64,000 nt of DNA, from NCBI GenBank assembly GCA_037178855.1, contig JASJZC010000002.1, forward strand, positions 1,488,001-1,552,000, written 5' to 3'. Shown here piece by piece: positions 33,415-45,817 of the stretch. The stretch is from Oscheius sp. JU75. Lineage: Eukaryota > Nematoda > Chromadorea > Rhabditida > Rhabditidae. The notes beneath the pieces were generated by a model. That model was not told where the DNA came from. It did no database searches and was given only the letters and a program-made list of their open reading frames with translations. Position 1 is the first letter of the stretch. Every line of letters begins with the position of its first letter. The position numbers and the translations under genes were made by a program.

Positions 33415-34375
33415 TAGGTGAGATGAAAAGAGGGTGAAGAAGCGACAAAATGCACAGAATGAATAGGGAAGGGTGGTGGTGACGAGTGTAACAATAGGCA
33501 TACATGAGAAGGCTGAAGCGTGATTTGAAGCTGTAAAATGAAAGACCTAATGTCGTTCCAGAGGATTCTGTGATGGAAACCAGTAGGGAACCCTTTTGAG
33601 ACTGAAATATGATAAAATGATCAGTCTTTGGGGGAAAAGGTGGTCCGTTGAACAATTTTCGTGGGGGTAAAGATGTCTAAATGGGTTAGTTAGCCAGAAA
33701 ATTCGATCGAGAGGATAAAATGGGAAGAACTGAGCTTTCTTTCCCTTTTTGTTAGGCTAAAACGACAATGTAGCTACCTAAAGGAAGTAAGTGGTCTCTG
33801 CAACTGTTTGTTGCCCTGTTACCGGCCCAAATACGGTTATCCTAAAACTTTTTGGTGGCTACATCAAGCTAAAAGAATACTGCAGCAAAGAAGTTAATAG
33901 AATAGGAAAACGAATATGTCATAGATAGACAGCGTTTCTACACATGATTTAACCAAGAGTAGCGGCGGAACTTATATAATCGAGCCTTTACAAAATAACA
34001 CGCATTTTAGGACGTTTTTACAGCAAAAAAAAAATTTTTTTACCGCTTTCTCCCGTAAAACAACCTTACAAGCTTTTATAGCCAAATTCTGATGTCACAA
34101 ACAGTTTTCAACCTCCTTCCAAGATACTTTAGCAGATCGAACTGCTCTCGTCCTCAAAAACCGAACGATTTCAAAGAAAACCTTCATTTCACAAGATTAG
34201 AGAAAGAGAAACAACATGCGAATAACAGTAACCAAGGTGGGGACATTTTAGAAGGTTGTCCTCCTCCGAATTTGAGATATTTTGACACTGGGACTGAGAG
34301 AGAGAAAAATTAAGAAATTGGACATGGAAAAGCGAGTAAAAAGTGCGCAATAAGTTTGCCTGGGGAGGGACCCGT

Positions 34376-34381
34376 TTTATT
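34376..34381 (-). terminator. Poly(A) signal of the N-terminal NURF gene
   Basis: AATAAA on the minus strand lies 73 nt downstream of the stop codon at 34454-34456. This supports a genuine transcript end between the two NURF halves. Confidence 0.55.
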
Positions 34382-34453
34382 TTTTGTATACCCATACCTA
34401 AATTGACCGTGTTTTGTTGCAAAGATTAAGAAGGAGAGACAGAGAGACAAAAA

Positions 34454-37400
34454 CTAGACATTATTATTAGTTTGAGCACTTTCTTCAGCTCCTCCTCCTC
34501 CAGTTTCAAGAAAATTCTCGTCAAAATCCATGTCGGAAGAAGAAGCAGCTGGAATCGGGTTCGATGTCGGATGGCATGACTGGAAGGAGAGATCGGGAGA
34601 GGGCGAGGGTTCCTAAAGAGAATGAGACTGTAAATACTGTAAAAGGACTTACAGGCTGGACGACTCGTTCCACAACAGACGGCGGTGGCCTTCTTTCGAA
34701 ATGGGAAGACGGCTGAGTGTAGGTTCGGACTGGGAGACGGGTTATGGGGCTCTGAAAATTCGTGGATGACCTCCAAGCCAGCTTCTTCACTTCATAGCAA
34801 CTAAAGAGGTGGACAGCATGGTTTTGTAATAGGATTAGAGTTGGGCGTTTTGTGGCCCTTACCACTGAACGAATTTACGGGAACAGCGTCTTGTGCCTGT
34901 CTATTGAGTACTGTATATTGCCTGTGTATAGCGATGACTAAAGCAAAACAAGGAATGTCGGTGCTGGAAAGGCTGGGTTATCACTTTCAAGCGCCTAGCT
35001 TCATACCTTGTTAGCAGCTATAGCCGAAAAAGCTCTAAAAGAAGCCCAGGGTTACGTAGGCGCATACGCAATTGAGTACATGAGTTCCTAGGGCCGAAAA
35101 CGGCATTTTAGAGACTTCTGTAGTTCTGCAAAGTTGTAGAGCAGACCACGGACCACAACTTTGCAGAGCATCGGTATTTTGGCACCGGCCACAGAAGATT
35201 CCACCATATAAACTCCATCTCTAAAAACTCATGTACAATTGCGTACATGAGTTTTCATTGTATATTTTGACACCTAATTTACCAAACACCCGTCAAATTC
35301 GTCTAATGAACAGAACTTACCGCCTGATACCCCTCCTCATAGCCCCCATTTGCCGATTGAACACGATAGTTTGCACTTGTTGTTGTCGTCGGAGTTCCAT
35401 TTGTCGGTCTGGTCACAATTCTGGCTCCCGGGGGCAGAGTCGAGATGATCTGCTCACCGTTCGGCTGAAATTTTTTGTGTTTTCCGAATCCAAAAAACCA
35501 GAAACTCACCCCAATCCTGATGATTCTCGTCGGCTGAGTGACCGTCCTGACCACCGTTCCTGGTGGGCGTTGAACCATTACCCTTGGCTGACTGCCGGTG
35601 CTCGAAATCGATGGATCCGAGGCGATTGGACGAATCTGGGGGGTGGCAACCATGGGCTTGAGATATTGGACTGTGCCGTCCGGTTTTCTGACCACGAGGA
35701 CGCGCCCACTGGCCTGGGATGAGGAGGAAGAGGATGGGGTGACAGTAGAGACGGGGAAGGTGTCAGTCCCACCAACTGCCCTGGGAGTGGATTGGTTGGA
35801 TGAGACCACCCCGTTGACTGGCTTCGTGGTAAAGATGACGCGACGATCCAGGGTAGAGGGAGTATTCTGAAAAGTGGCATAAAGTGGCGGGAAAACCAGA
35901 TTCATCAAAATGGTGTTCCAATAAGGAAAATTATGTGGGCAACTTGTACGGTAAACAGGGCATCTTTCTTCTCTTTTCATCACCTTTTTCTACTAATCCT
36001 GACATTCTGGCACAGACAAAATTCCCATTAGATTTCGACAGGGACGACGAGGGAACTGTCGTGTTGATTTGATATCAAACTATGAGAGGTTTAACCGGTT
36101 GAGCCATGCGAGCGAATTCGCTGAATTTTTTTGTTAAAAATAACATGAGCTTAGATAATACGCAATCGCCTCAGGCTCGCTTTAACTTTTTTGGGCCATT
36201 AAAAAAACCAGACTAGATCTCGTGTAGATTTGATGAAATGGAAATCGGTTTTTTCAAAGGTGGCAGCGTTTTTCAAAACTATTGAAAACTTACCAAATTA
36301 GACCGAATTCCGCCTCCATTAGCTGTCCTATATGGTGTTCCTCCTCCGTTCGACATCTGCTGTTGTTGGTGCTGGTCATTGAACTTCGGGTAGATAGAAA
36401 CTCCAGGCATCGGAGCTACTCGAACTTTTTTCACTGGGGGTTCTCCAGAAATGGCCTCCATCCTATCGAACTCGGTGTCATCGTAGGCGTACGAGTCGTC
36501 TCGGCGCGGAGGAGCCAGCCGTTTCTGTCGCATCATCGACAGCGAGTTGTTGTTGGTAACCGCCTGATAGGAGACTGAAAAAAGGATTTTTTCCCGAAAA
36601 ATTCTGATTCTAAAACTTTGCGATCTTATTCGAAGCCACAAGTACATATCGCGCTCAGTATGCAATGAAAATTAGTTTTTGTAAATGGTCAAGTGGTTAG
36701 TGCTTCGCTGTCAAGCTAGAGGCCAAGAACTCAAATCACCTCGACAGTTTAAGCTATTTCTTAGGCCGATTTTGTGTATTTTATAATTTTAACCCTATTT
36801 AATAGGTAATACAAAACTTTCTTACCTCTCGGCTGGCCCAGACTCGGTCTTTGCTGCGAGTACGGATTCCTTCTAAAGTCTGTCATGTTGACGAAATCCC
36901 TCGTCCAGATGACCTTCTTCTCCAGAACCTGTTTCGGGATCTGCCGTGCCCAATAAGACCTTAATTTTTTCTTTATTTCGGCCAAAATTGAGGGAAACTG
37001 ACTTAATTTCAAAGACCTTGAGCTCGATGCCGTCAATCCACTCCTGTCGGGTACTCTTGCGCGTAAATTTCAGCGTGACGGCTCTTTTTGGTCGCGTATT
37101 TGATGGTTTTTTCCTCGTGGAACTGCTTCGATCGTAATCTTCGTCCCCGTCCTCGTCATCGAGCATCACAGACTGAATTCCGCTCTATTAGGACAGAGTA
37201 AAACGTTCAATTATAGTGCTTCTGACCCGATTTTTCGTGCAGATCCCGTTAAAAACCAACTACTAACCTCAATGTTGAGCAAATAGCGCTCATAGGTGCC
37301 CTGAGGCGGGAATTCTCGGTGCGCCACGGCGAGTCGAAGCTCGTCACGGTCCGGCTGATGGACTATAAGACGACCGTCCTGGGTCTCGTCCTCTCCAGCG

Positions 37401-40400
37401 GTGAACTCGGTCCATTTGATGCAACACCAGAGAATTTTGAGCTGCAGAGAGACGGCGTGGAGGCTTCGCGAGTTGGTGGTGAGCCATTTCCAGCACAGAT
37501 CAAAACAGGGACGGTAGGAGGGATAGTTCCAGAGCGAGAAGTTGCTCTTCGCCGACATGGAAAAGTTCGGAATGTACATTTGGAGCTGACCGCCGGTTCG
37601 GGCGAGCTTCTTTAGGATCCTGAAACATACAAGATTAGTAATAGTTCAACTGGAAAGTCTGTTTTTAGAGCTAGGTTTTTGGCATCTTTCTAAGGGATTT
37701 ATCTATAATTTTACAGTACAAATTGGTCTCCCCTTTTAGGTTATTCTAATAGACTCTTTTTGCTACCCTGACTGACTCAAAAAGAAAGCGGCCTATAAAA
37801 ACAGTTTTCGCTAATGATTATTTCAAAAATTCAGACGGAAACTCACACATCAGGTACCACGAGTATGCTCTTCTGCCCCGTCTTTTTGGACTTGAACGAC
37901 GTCGGCTGCCATAGCGGCCACATCTCGGCTTTGACTCCACGCTGTGCCTGTTGGATTGGGAGCTTGGAAATGTCTCTGGCTTTGGCGATTCCGGCCGTCT
38001 TTGCCGGGAGATCAGGTGGCGGAGAAGAGGACGAGGCACGACAATCATACGAATAGCAGCTTTGAACGAGATTTGAACCATCTCCGACCGGTCTAAATAC
38101 CATTTTTAGACTATTTTAAACAAAAAAATGTGTATACAAACCTGCCAAAAATGCCCCTAGAACAGCTGGGCGAGTAGCATTTGGTGGGTCGAGACGCCAC
38201 AGTCTGTTCCGTTTCTCTCCATCCACGCAGCTTGTTGACTACCGCGTCCAGACGTCTCGCCTTTTTGACTACAAGGGTGGGCTCATCCGGACAGGAGATT
38301 TCTGTACATCCGAGAGGGGGCTTCTCGGGAAGAGGTCTCCAGAGACGCACCATCGTGGAAGAGGCCCATACCCAGCCGCCGAGGGCTCCTTTGGCTCCGA
38401 TACGGAAGGTTTCGTCCTGAAAATGGGGAATTATAAGCGTATAATAGAGTGATATAGTAGTCAACGGTCTTAGATCAACTATAAGCCTACATCAAGAGTC
38501 TGACTTTTCGACTTTTCGTGCTCTCCCATACCCAGTTTTCAGCAAGCATTCGGGAAAATGACAGCAAAGAAATGCTTGCGATGAGGGGGTCACCCAACAG
38601 GTTTCCGAGAAGATTAATGTAGCAAATGTTCTTTTTTTCTGTACATCCGAGAGGGAGCTCTTTTGAGAAGAAAAGAACATGGGAAAGGGTCCCAAGGTGA
38701 AGATTTGACACAATACAAGAATCTTAGCCCTAGAGGAGATAGCCTTGTTGCTTAAAAATTTCACTTTTCGCTCTTTTAACTGACCTAATATCTCTTCCCA
38801 GTAAGAAAAAGTAGACGCACCTTCATTCTGCAAAGCGTCTGTGAGCATGTCCTATTCGGAAGCTTTGTATACTTGACTCTAATGTAGTCAGCATCCTCAA
38901 AATCCGGACTAATGGCTTCCTTCTCGTCCTTTTTCCTTCTCTGCACCTCCTTCGTGTTCATCTCTCTGTCCTCCACCGTCGTCCTCGTCCATCTGGTCAG
39001 TCCAAGACTGTTCCAGAACTGTGAGAGAAAGAGCGTTCTCCTCATCGCGGCTTCGAGTTTCAGCAGGCTTTCGGCCAAGAGATCGTAAGTTTCAGCTCGA
39101 GCGAGCTCCTCCCTCCATTTTTCGACAAATTCCGGCCATTTTCGGTGCATCATTTCCACGGGAATCTTCTTGGACAGCTTTGCGATAGTCCACTCGAGAT
39201 ATTTGGCCTGCTGACGCTCCGGACCGTACATATCCTTGCCCTTGGCGGTGGACCACTAAAATATCATTTTTTTGACAAGAAAGTATGGGTTAAATTACGC
39301 GGAAAGCATCGTCTCCGTCGTCGAGGATGCAGAATCGGGTGGAGAGGTACTTCTTCTTGTCGTTAACCTTCTTCTTCAGGGTTAGAGATTCGCCGTAGTC
39401 GTGACCAGAGTAGATACTTCGGTACTTTCTGGAAAATGGGATGTTTAGGGTGGTCTAGGAATAGAAAAAACAATAGTTTGGAATTTTTCAAGTTTGGCCT
39501 TCAAACTTCAAGCCTCAAAGAATCCTGTGACCTTTCTGATGTAGTAACGGCCCTACCTATGTTTTTTGACCGTACATTGTTGTCGATACTGTAGCTACTT
39601 CAGTTTGTTTTATTTATGTTGGCAAACACTCTCATAATCAATATCAAGTAGAGTACCTTTCTTGAAGAGTCTATGTTGCTTTGGAGTACAGCCAACTGTG
39701 GAAATGGCCTGTACTCCAAAGTTGTGGTCAAGAACTAGACCAGGCTGCCCACACCCAGAGTTTCAGGTGTTCACGCCTTCCTCCTCTAGCTTCTGTTATT
39801 CCTTATTCAACTTATGCACTATTTTGAAGGTGTTTTTGAACATTTACTACATTAATCTTCTCGGAAACCTGTTGGGTGACCCTCAATAGGTTTCACACAT
39901 TTGTTCTTGTTCGCTTGTTTTCAATTATCTCTGAAAACTCACTTGAACTGATCATCGAATTTCGGATGTCCCAGCGCGAAGAGATTGTTGATGTCCTTGG
40001 ATTCGGGCTCATAGGAGAGAACGAAGTCTTCTTCGTAGTTCCCGGCCCAGAAGTTGTTGCTTAAGAAGCCGCCAGGACCAACGCCGACGAGCTGCTCCAG
40101 CTTGGGTTCCTTCTCTTCGCCTTCTTCGTCCTCTTCCTTTTTGACAGGCTCTTCTCCCGCTGACTGGGCACGAGCTCTTTCGAGGATCCCCTTCATTCGA
40201 GACACTAGAAAAAAGAGAGGTTTTAACGAGTTCTTGACCGGAAAAGTCTGGTAACTTTGCTAGTTTAGACAGATCATAACACAACGGAAGCGCTACCGAA
40301 CCATTGACAATTTGACGGGGTCTTTCCCCCAAGCTTATACCCGGAAGAAACTTCTGACTATCGTATTTGACGGAAGTTCGTGACGCCTCTCTTGGCTCAG

Positions 40401-43400
40401 TCGACTAACGCTCAAGCTACAAGATGAAAGGGGTCGGGTTCGATTCGGTCTCGTAAAACGTGTTTGCCTCTTCATGAAACTCCTCGGAAACATCTTCAGA
40501 AGGGGTTTTGCACCATTCATTGGGCCAGAATCATCGCTTTTCCTCGTTTTTCAGAATTCAAACGAAGCAATAATACTTACCATTATCTACATGTAGATAG
40601 GCCTGCTCCGCGTAGGGTCGATTCTTGGCCGACTGCTCCTCACGAATTGTCTCCAGCCTCTCTGTCGTCAGCTCCAGTGTCACTGCCATCTAAATTTTCT
40701 CATTTTTCAGCTCAAAATAATTTCTACCTGCTCCAAGATGTCCGGCAGCTTGCTCTTGATGTAACTGTAGAGCTCGCGCTCGAAATAAGCCGGATCCAAG
40801 GCCGACATGAGCTCCACGAGCTGTGGCGCCGTGCTGTAGTAGATTGGACAGTTTTCGGCCTCGTCCTGACTAAAATTTGGGCATTTTTTGATAACAAATA
40901 GTAAGAAAGTACATCATGATTCTCCTGGCCACGAACCAGTAGATCCTTCCGTGACGGTCGCGTCCGATTGGCATCATTCGAAGAGGCTGACGGTTCTGGA
41001 CCTGGTCCAGGGGCTCGCATCCCAGGACGCCTTTTACCTGAAAAAAGAATAACTTCAGTTTGGCTGATGTCTAATGATACTGTAACTTTGACTTCCGTGC
41101 CATTTTTCTACTTTTAAATAAGCTTACTGTAATTGTGATGCGTCCAAACTGTTCAAGTTTTTAAATGCTATGGTACCAAGCTTTTGATGCAATTTTTGAG
41201 CAGAAATCGTCGTCTTAAAAAAAATTGCAAATTTGATGTCATGCGATGTTCTGCATGTGTTGTAGCAACCTTCAGATCATTTGCCTATTCTTCTTGCAAA
41301 AAAAGTAGATGAGTGCTAGAGTGTTCAAAACATGAAAAAACAATCATCCGCCTGAACAAAAGGCTGAAGGAACAAGACAACACATCCTATTTTTCTGCTA
41401 TTTTTTCGAAGATTTCCAAGAGAAGTAACAGTCTACCAGGGATCACTGGTAGACTGAACTTTTATTTGTGGCAAAAAATGTTCCGGAATTCCGGCAGTAA
41501 ACGACATTTGAGACACTAAGGAGTTATCCCAGCACAACTGCGAGAATAAAGTTTTTTGAACAAAGGTTGACTACAAAAAAAAATTCTAGGGGTTCGAGAG
41601 TACCTCGAGTTCGGTCTTCAAAAAGTGAATAAATTGTTCTATGTCGGTCACAAAAAAGTAAATCAGCTGAAAATTGGCGGATAAGTTAGTCCCAATGACT
41701 TCTACTTTTACTCAAAGTTCGGTAGCATTTCGGTAGAAAAGAAAAATTTTGGAAGATTAACAAATTAAAGCGAGCCTAAGGCGCCTACTCAGTTTGAAGT
41801 TATGGGAGCTTATGAAATGTTTGTTGGGTCTGTAAACCAAAAATAGGCCAAGAACCAACCTCCGTTCCCTCACAAACAGGACAGATGAAGACCTCGCCAA
41901 TTTCCCTCTTCGTCTGACAGTGAAAGTGCAGAGACACATCGCAGTTGTCGCAGTTAAGAAGCTGACCCGTTCCTTTGCCACAGGCTCGACACAGCTCTTC
42001 ATTCTGAAGGGATATTATCTCTCTTCTACTATAGTGCAATGGTGTCCGTCTGTCCGTCCGTGCGTTACCACGAGCAAAAAGCTGGCATGTCAAGATTTAG
42101 TTTACAAGTCAGCTTTGTGGAAAATATGGGAATTTAGGCTAATGGAGAAGCGGTGAAACCGCCTGTTGTCAATGCTAAGTCAAAACCTAATGAACGGCGA
42201 AGCCGTCGTAGACAGCTGGTCTAGTTCAAAATGCCAAAAAGTTCCTGTGCGTGTCTGTTTATCTAAAGCCCTAATTGCCAAAACTTGTTAGATACTTTGT
42301 ACTGCAGTTACTTTTTGCAAGTCGAGTCAGTTTGAGAGATGAGATGCGTAAAGGGTGGCGAAAACTGTGGTAAACGGAAGATATTATGGGGGAACGTTAT
42401 TCCTGTCACGGTAACTTGACTGTAATATCACCTACCTGTCACGAGCCTCAATCAGCAAAAATTGCATCGTAAAAGCAAAAAATGTGTACTCACGGCAAGT
42501 AGCCCATTGTTGGCGACAACTTTCTTGTACTCCGAGGCGTCGAGGAATCTGTAGCAGAGGTAGGTGACGACGTTGATGCGAGTCTCCAAATTAACGAAGG
42601 GATAGTTGATGGCATTGATGGACTCGAGGATTTCGTTCGGGACGCGGCCACGAGCACGATCTGACTCGAGGTAGAGACGCAGGACCTGGAAATAGGAAAG
42701 TTAGAAGATGCAGGATAGACAAGGTTTCCACAAACTTTATATCGTATTTTCGAGCTGCCGTCAAACTGCCGCCCACATTCTAACACGTTTCTGCTCTCTC
42801 TTTCTCACTCTATATGACCCTGTCTGTTCACCAAAGCAATCTGATTGTAAAAACGACCGTGAAAGACCAACCTCTCCATAAGTCATGGAATCCAGAGCAA
42901 AGAAGGTAATATTGACGGCATTATTGGTGTCATTCGCCGCGAAATGAACCTGATCCTCATCGTCTGCTCGGAGACATGCTTTCAGCAGTGCGATATGAAT
43001 TTCCGAGAGGATACAACTGTTTTCTGGCGAGGCCATTGCCGAGCAGAAATCCTCGAAAATGAACGGAGTGAGCTTCAGCGTTCTGGAGTAGCTTCTTAGC
43101 ATTTCATATACCTGAAATTGGGTGATTTTTTTTTAGGCTAATGGGTCAAAAATTGTGGTTTTTCGGGCCAGAAATGACAGGAAATTACCTCCACAAGATC
43201 CATGACATACTCCTTAGTTACAGGAAGATCTGTACTAGTCTCGGGAAGGACCAAAGGTGGCATATTTTCCTGCTCGATCCAAGGACAGAAGATGTCGTCG
43301 CCTTCCTCATAAACATAGTCACTTTTCGACGCGTTCTGGTCCTCGGGCTCTTCGTCCAGGTAGTCTACTGGCTCTAAAACTTGCACAAACTCGGGTAAAA

Positions 43401-44282
43401 TGGGGGTAAAAATACCGGCTTTTACGACAAAATCCTCATCTTCGTCGTCGGAACTGGAGGAGGGAGCAGAATCGTGCTCGTAGCCGTAGTCCTCGAAGTC
43501 TACCTCCGGTTTTCTGGAAAAAACAGTTCTTATGTAAAACAATCTGGTTGATGGCTCGGACTAGTGACTAATTTTCGAGACTTTAGTTACACGCTTTCTT
43601 TTTTTAAGCCTAACTTTAGTTAGTTTTAAGTCTAGGAACCGGAAATTAGCTTGGGAATGAAGAAAATAGGCTTTATATAGTCAAAATTCTGGAAACCGGT
43701 AAAACATATGAAAAGAGCCTTCAAAGTGTCGACCAAGTTCGATACCTTGATGTTTCTCTTTACTCTATGGCTTCACGGTCTTTTTCGGCATTTTTTGCAT
43801 GCAAGGGACTAAGAAATAGCTCTGGAAATCATAAAAGAGCTTTGAAAAGGTCAATGCTGAATAATTACTTAAAATTCTCGAAAGACTGATTGAACTTTGC
43901 AATTCGTTTAAAAAGGCAGTTACATTGCTGAAAAATGGTCCATATAATTTTTCTTTAGCGCTTCAAAAGAACATAAAAATAAAAATAAAAAGTTTGGGAG
44001 AAAAATACAAAAGACCCACACTTTGCTCCGCCTTCCTCTCCTACCCGGCGTCTTTGGCTGTACTTTGGGTGTTTTTTTCGGTTTAGGTGGCCTGCCACGT
44101 CTCTTTTTTACCGGCTCGACTGGAGTTTGGATTTCTCGGATCGGTTCCGCATCCGACATCGGCGTCGTGAGACGACCCGAGCGCGTTGTTGGCTGCTGCT
44201 GCTGCGGTGATGGCGGAGTCGGCTCCGTAAATCCTTGCAGGTTTTCCCTCACCTTCAGTGACGGGTTTCGCAATCGGGGCAT
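34454..44282 (-). CDS. nurf-1: NURF-1/BPTF N-terminal gene: AT hook, DDT, PHD, WHIM-like
   Basis: This is the scaffold half of the NURF remodeller. The start at 44282 (MPRLRNPSLKVRENLQGF) lies 13 nt after a TTTTTCAG acceptor. AT-hook motifs KKRRGRPPKPKK and GRRGRRSK follow. The DDT domain covers about 42490-43140 (LKLTPFIFEDFCSAMASPEN, LESINAINYPFVNLETRINV). A PHD finger lies at 41850-41990 (LCRACGKGTGQLLNCDNCDV, LHFHCQ, FICPVCE). The WHIM-like segment at 40730-41030 contains PIGRDRHGRIYWFVARRI and ends in helices. Exons 36280-40205 match the BPTF middle region (MYGPERQQAKYLEWTIAKLS, LWNYPSYRPCFDLCWKWL). The last four exons are 35510-35866, 35323-35464, about 34640-34750 and 34454-34604, ending EESAQTNNNV and stop TAG. 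In most animals the protein continues into the C-terminal PHD and bromodomain; here it stops. Confidence 0.85.
35128..35254. repeat. Hairpin-rich repeat with TGCAAAGTTGTAGAGC
   Basis: TGCAAAGTTGTAGAGC at about 35127 is followed by its near-inverse ACAACTTTGCAGAGC (35156-35170). The same block recurs at 52982-53030. At 35224-35255 a perfect 13-bp stem (AAAACTCATGTAC) closes a 6-nt loop. The element lies in the intron before the penultimate exon of the N-terminal NURF gene. Confidence 0.65.
38589..38760. repeat. Intronic repeats: inverted partner of 39843-39885 and a SINE tail
   Basis: Positions 38589-38632 are the reverse complement of 39843-39885 (core CTACATTAATCTTCTCGG). Positions 38655-38760 match the SINE tail seen at 26220-26300 and 55515-55620 (AACATGGGAAAGGGTCCC, GGAGATAGCCTTGTTG). 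Both are in an intron of the N-terminal NURF gene. Confidence 0.65.
39679..39885. repeat. Hairpin and inverted partner repeat
   Basis: CTTTGGAGTACAG (39679-39691) pairs perfectly with 39709-39721 across a 17-nt loop. Positions 39843-39885 are inverted relative to 38589-38632. The copies are about 1.2 kb apart in neighbouring introns of the N-terminal NURF gene. Confidence 0.65.
40380..40465 (+). repeat. tRNA-like SINE head
   Basis: TTGGCTCAGTCGACTAACGC and GTCGGGTTCGATTCGG resemble A and B boxes at tRNA spacing. The stems are incomplete. It lies in an intron of the N-terminal NURF gene. Confidence 0.55.
42030..42235 (+). repeat. Dispersed repeat, GTCCGTCTGTCC family
   Basis: The copy opens AATGGTGTCCGTCTGTCCGT, then has GAAGCGGTGAAACCGCCTG and GGCGAAGCCGTC. 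The same order of words occurs at 46478-46690 and, reversed, at 17640-17765. It lies in an intron of the N-terminal NURF gene. Confidence 0.75.
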
Positions 44283-45817
44283 GGTGTTTTGCCGCTGAAA
44301 AACTTTTTGTGATCAAGAAAGCAGTTTTTTTTTATAGAAAAAGGGTAGAAAGCTTGAGGAAATCGATAACACTTGGTATAGTTTTTTGCACTTTTTGGGC
44401 AATGTTCTGATTGTCTACCAGATATGGTTTGTTCCCATGCAGAATAGAACGATTCTACAAACTAGTAGCCACGAAGAACCACATGGGATCAAACACTTCT
44501 GTTCTGCATTTGTCCAATCCTTACATGATTTTAATTAACACCTAAAATAACACCTACACCTATTTAATTTAACACCTATATTGAAGCCAAAATCCTAATA
44601 TTCCCTCCAAAAAATAATATAATACTCGATTTTATTATGTCCAAAGTCCACGTCATCTTTCACAGTATTTTAGTATCAAAAACTTCGCAATCTTCTTGAT
44701 ATTCTTCATAATCAGCTGTTCTAGATCAGCTGACCGACCAGACAGTGGGGAAAAAAAATCCAAATTTGAATTTTGAAAAAGTAAATTTGGCTGCCTGCGA
44801 ATCTAATTTGGACAGGGAATAAGTAGAGGCTTAAAATGACCCCTCCATCACCATCCTGCTAGTTTTTTCTCTTAATCATCTTAATTTACCCTATTGAAAA
44901 CATTTTCAAGTCTAAAGTAGTAATTATCCAAGAAAAATGGAGGGAAAGTTACGAAAGGTGACGAAAGCAATAAGAGGCGCCCGACCCCCACTGTGCGAGT
45001 GGTCGTGGCCTGCGTGCCCGCGCTAGCTGTCTGCGTCTCTTCTATCTCGTCTCAGGGTCTAAAAAGGCGCTTTTTGGGCTGAAAAGACCAGTAAAAAGTG
45101 GTAAAAATCGCTTGGAATTACCTAATACTGCCCTCGAAATGTTTGTCAACAATCCCGCCAAAAGTTTATCATTGAAAAGAGAACAAGAGGATTACGGTAG
45201 CTGAGCTGATGGCATCTTCGTGTCGGGACCCGGAGGTTTTCAAAAGGACGGGGAAAATAAGATTCTGGTTTGTTGCTACTTTTATTCGTTTTCTTGCTGA
45301 AACGAATGATTTTTTGACGCAACTTGACAAGGAAAAGCCGTAGGGATAAAGCGAAAGAGAGCACACAAGCGTATATCGATTTTTGGTACCAAGTACAGCA
45401 AAACAAGTGCGTTCATTCCGGCCATTTAATAGCTTACACGTAGCTTATGGCTTTCTTATTTTTTAATCAAGTGCAGAGCTAAAAAGTGTTCTATGATGTG
45501 TTACCACAACCAGATTCAGCACCCCGTTACTCTCAAAGTCCGTCTCTTTACCAGTGTAATTTACAGTTTCTCGCTGTCTCTGTCCCATTTATCGAACAAA
45601 TGGTCTATTTTTGTCGACAGACTATTAGTAGTTCAGCAGACTGCCCCAGGCCTTAAAGTTCCGCTTCTAGAATGTCCGGATCATATTGTAACGCTACTAG
45701 CTGTTCCTTGCGGCACGTCGTCATGACTCCCAAGAACACCGGCCTAAACCTGGCCATCAGATTCATAGCCACACCCATGATTAATCCTACTGCTTCACAA
45801 GGAAACAGCTAGGATTT
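44283..45817. other. Upstream region of NURF, no gene supported
   Basis: The interval between the NURF start and the divergent gene at 45818 is A/T-rich up to 44950, then mixed. Short open frames at 45600-45805 (for example VQQTAPGLKVPLLECPDHI and TPKNTGLNLAIRFIA) look protein-like but need a frame change and have no start; they may be remnants of a gene. The NURF promoter should lie immediately right of 44290. Confidence 0.5.

Larger units (their letters stand above)
32972..34453. other. Spacer between the two NURF genes, contains a MITE
   Basis: This 1.5-kb stretch separates the stop of the N-terminal gene from the start of the C-terminal gene. No coding exon with NURF-like composition is seen. 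It contains the terminal-inverted-repeat element at 33119-33414 and A/T-rich sequence; a promoter for the C-terminal gene is expected here. The poly(A) signal of the N-terminal gene is at 34376-34381. Confidence 0.65.

Noticed and set aside
45493-45805. Upstream exons of the gene at 45818
   Set aside because: Protein-like words exist but need a frame change, have no acceptor joining to MAHE, and a stop lies just before the ATG.
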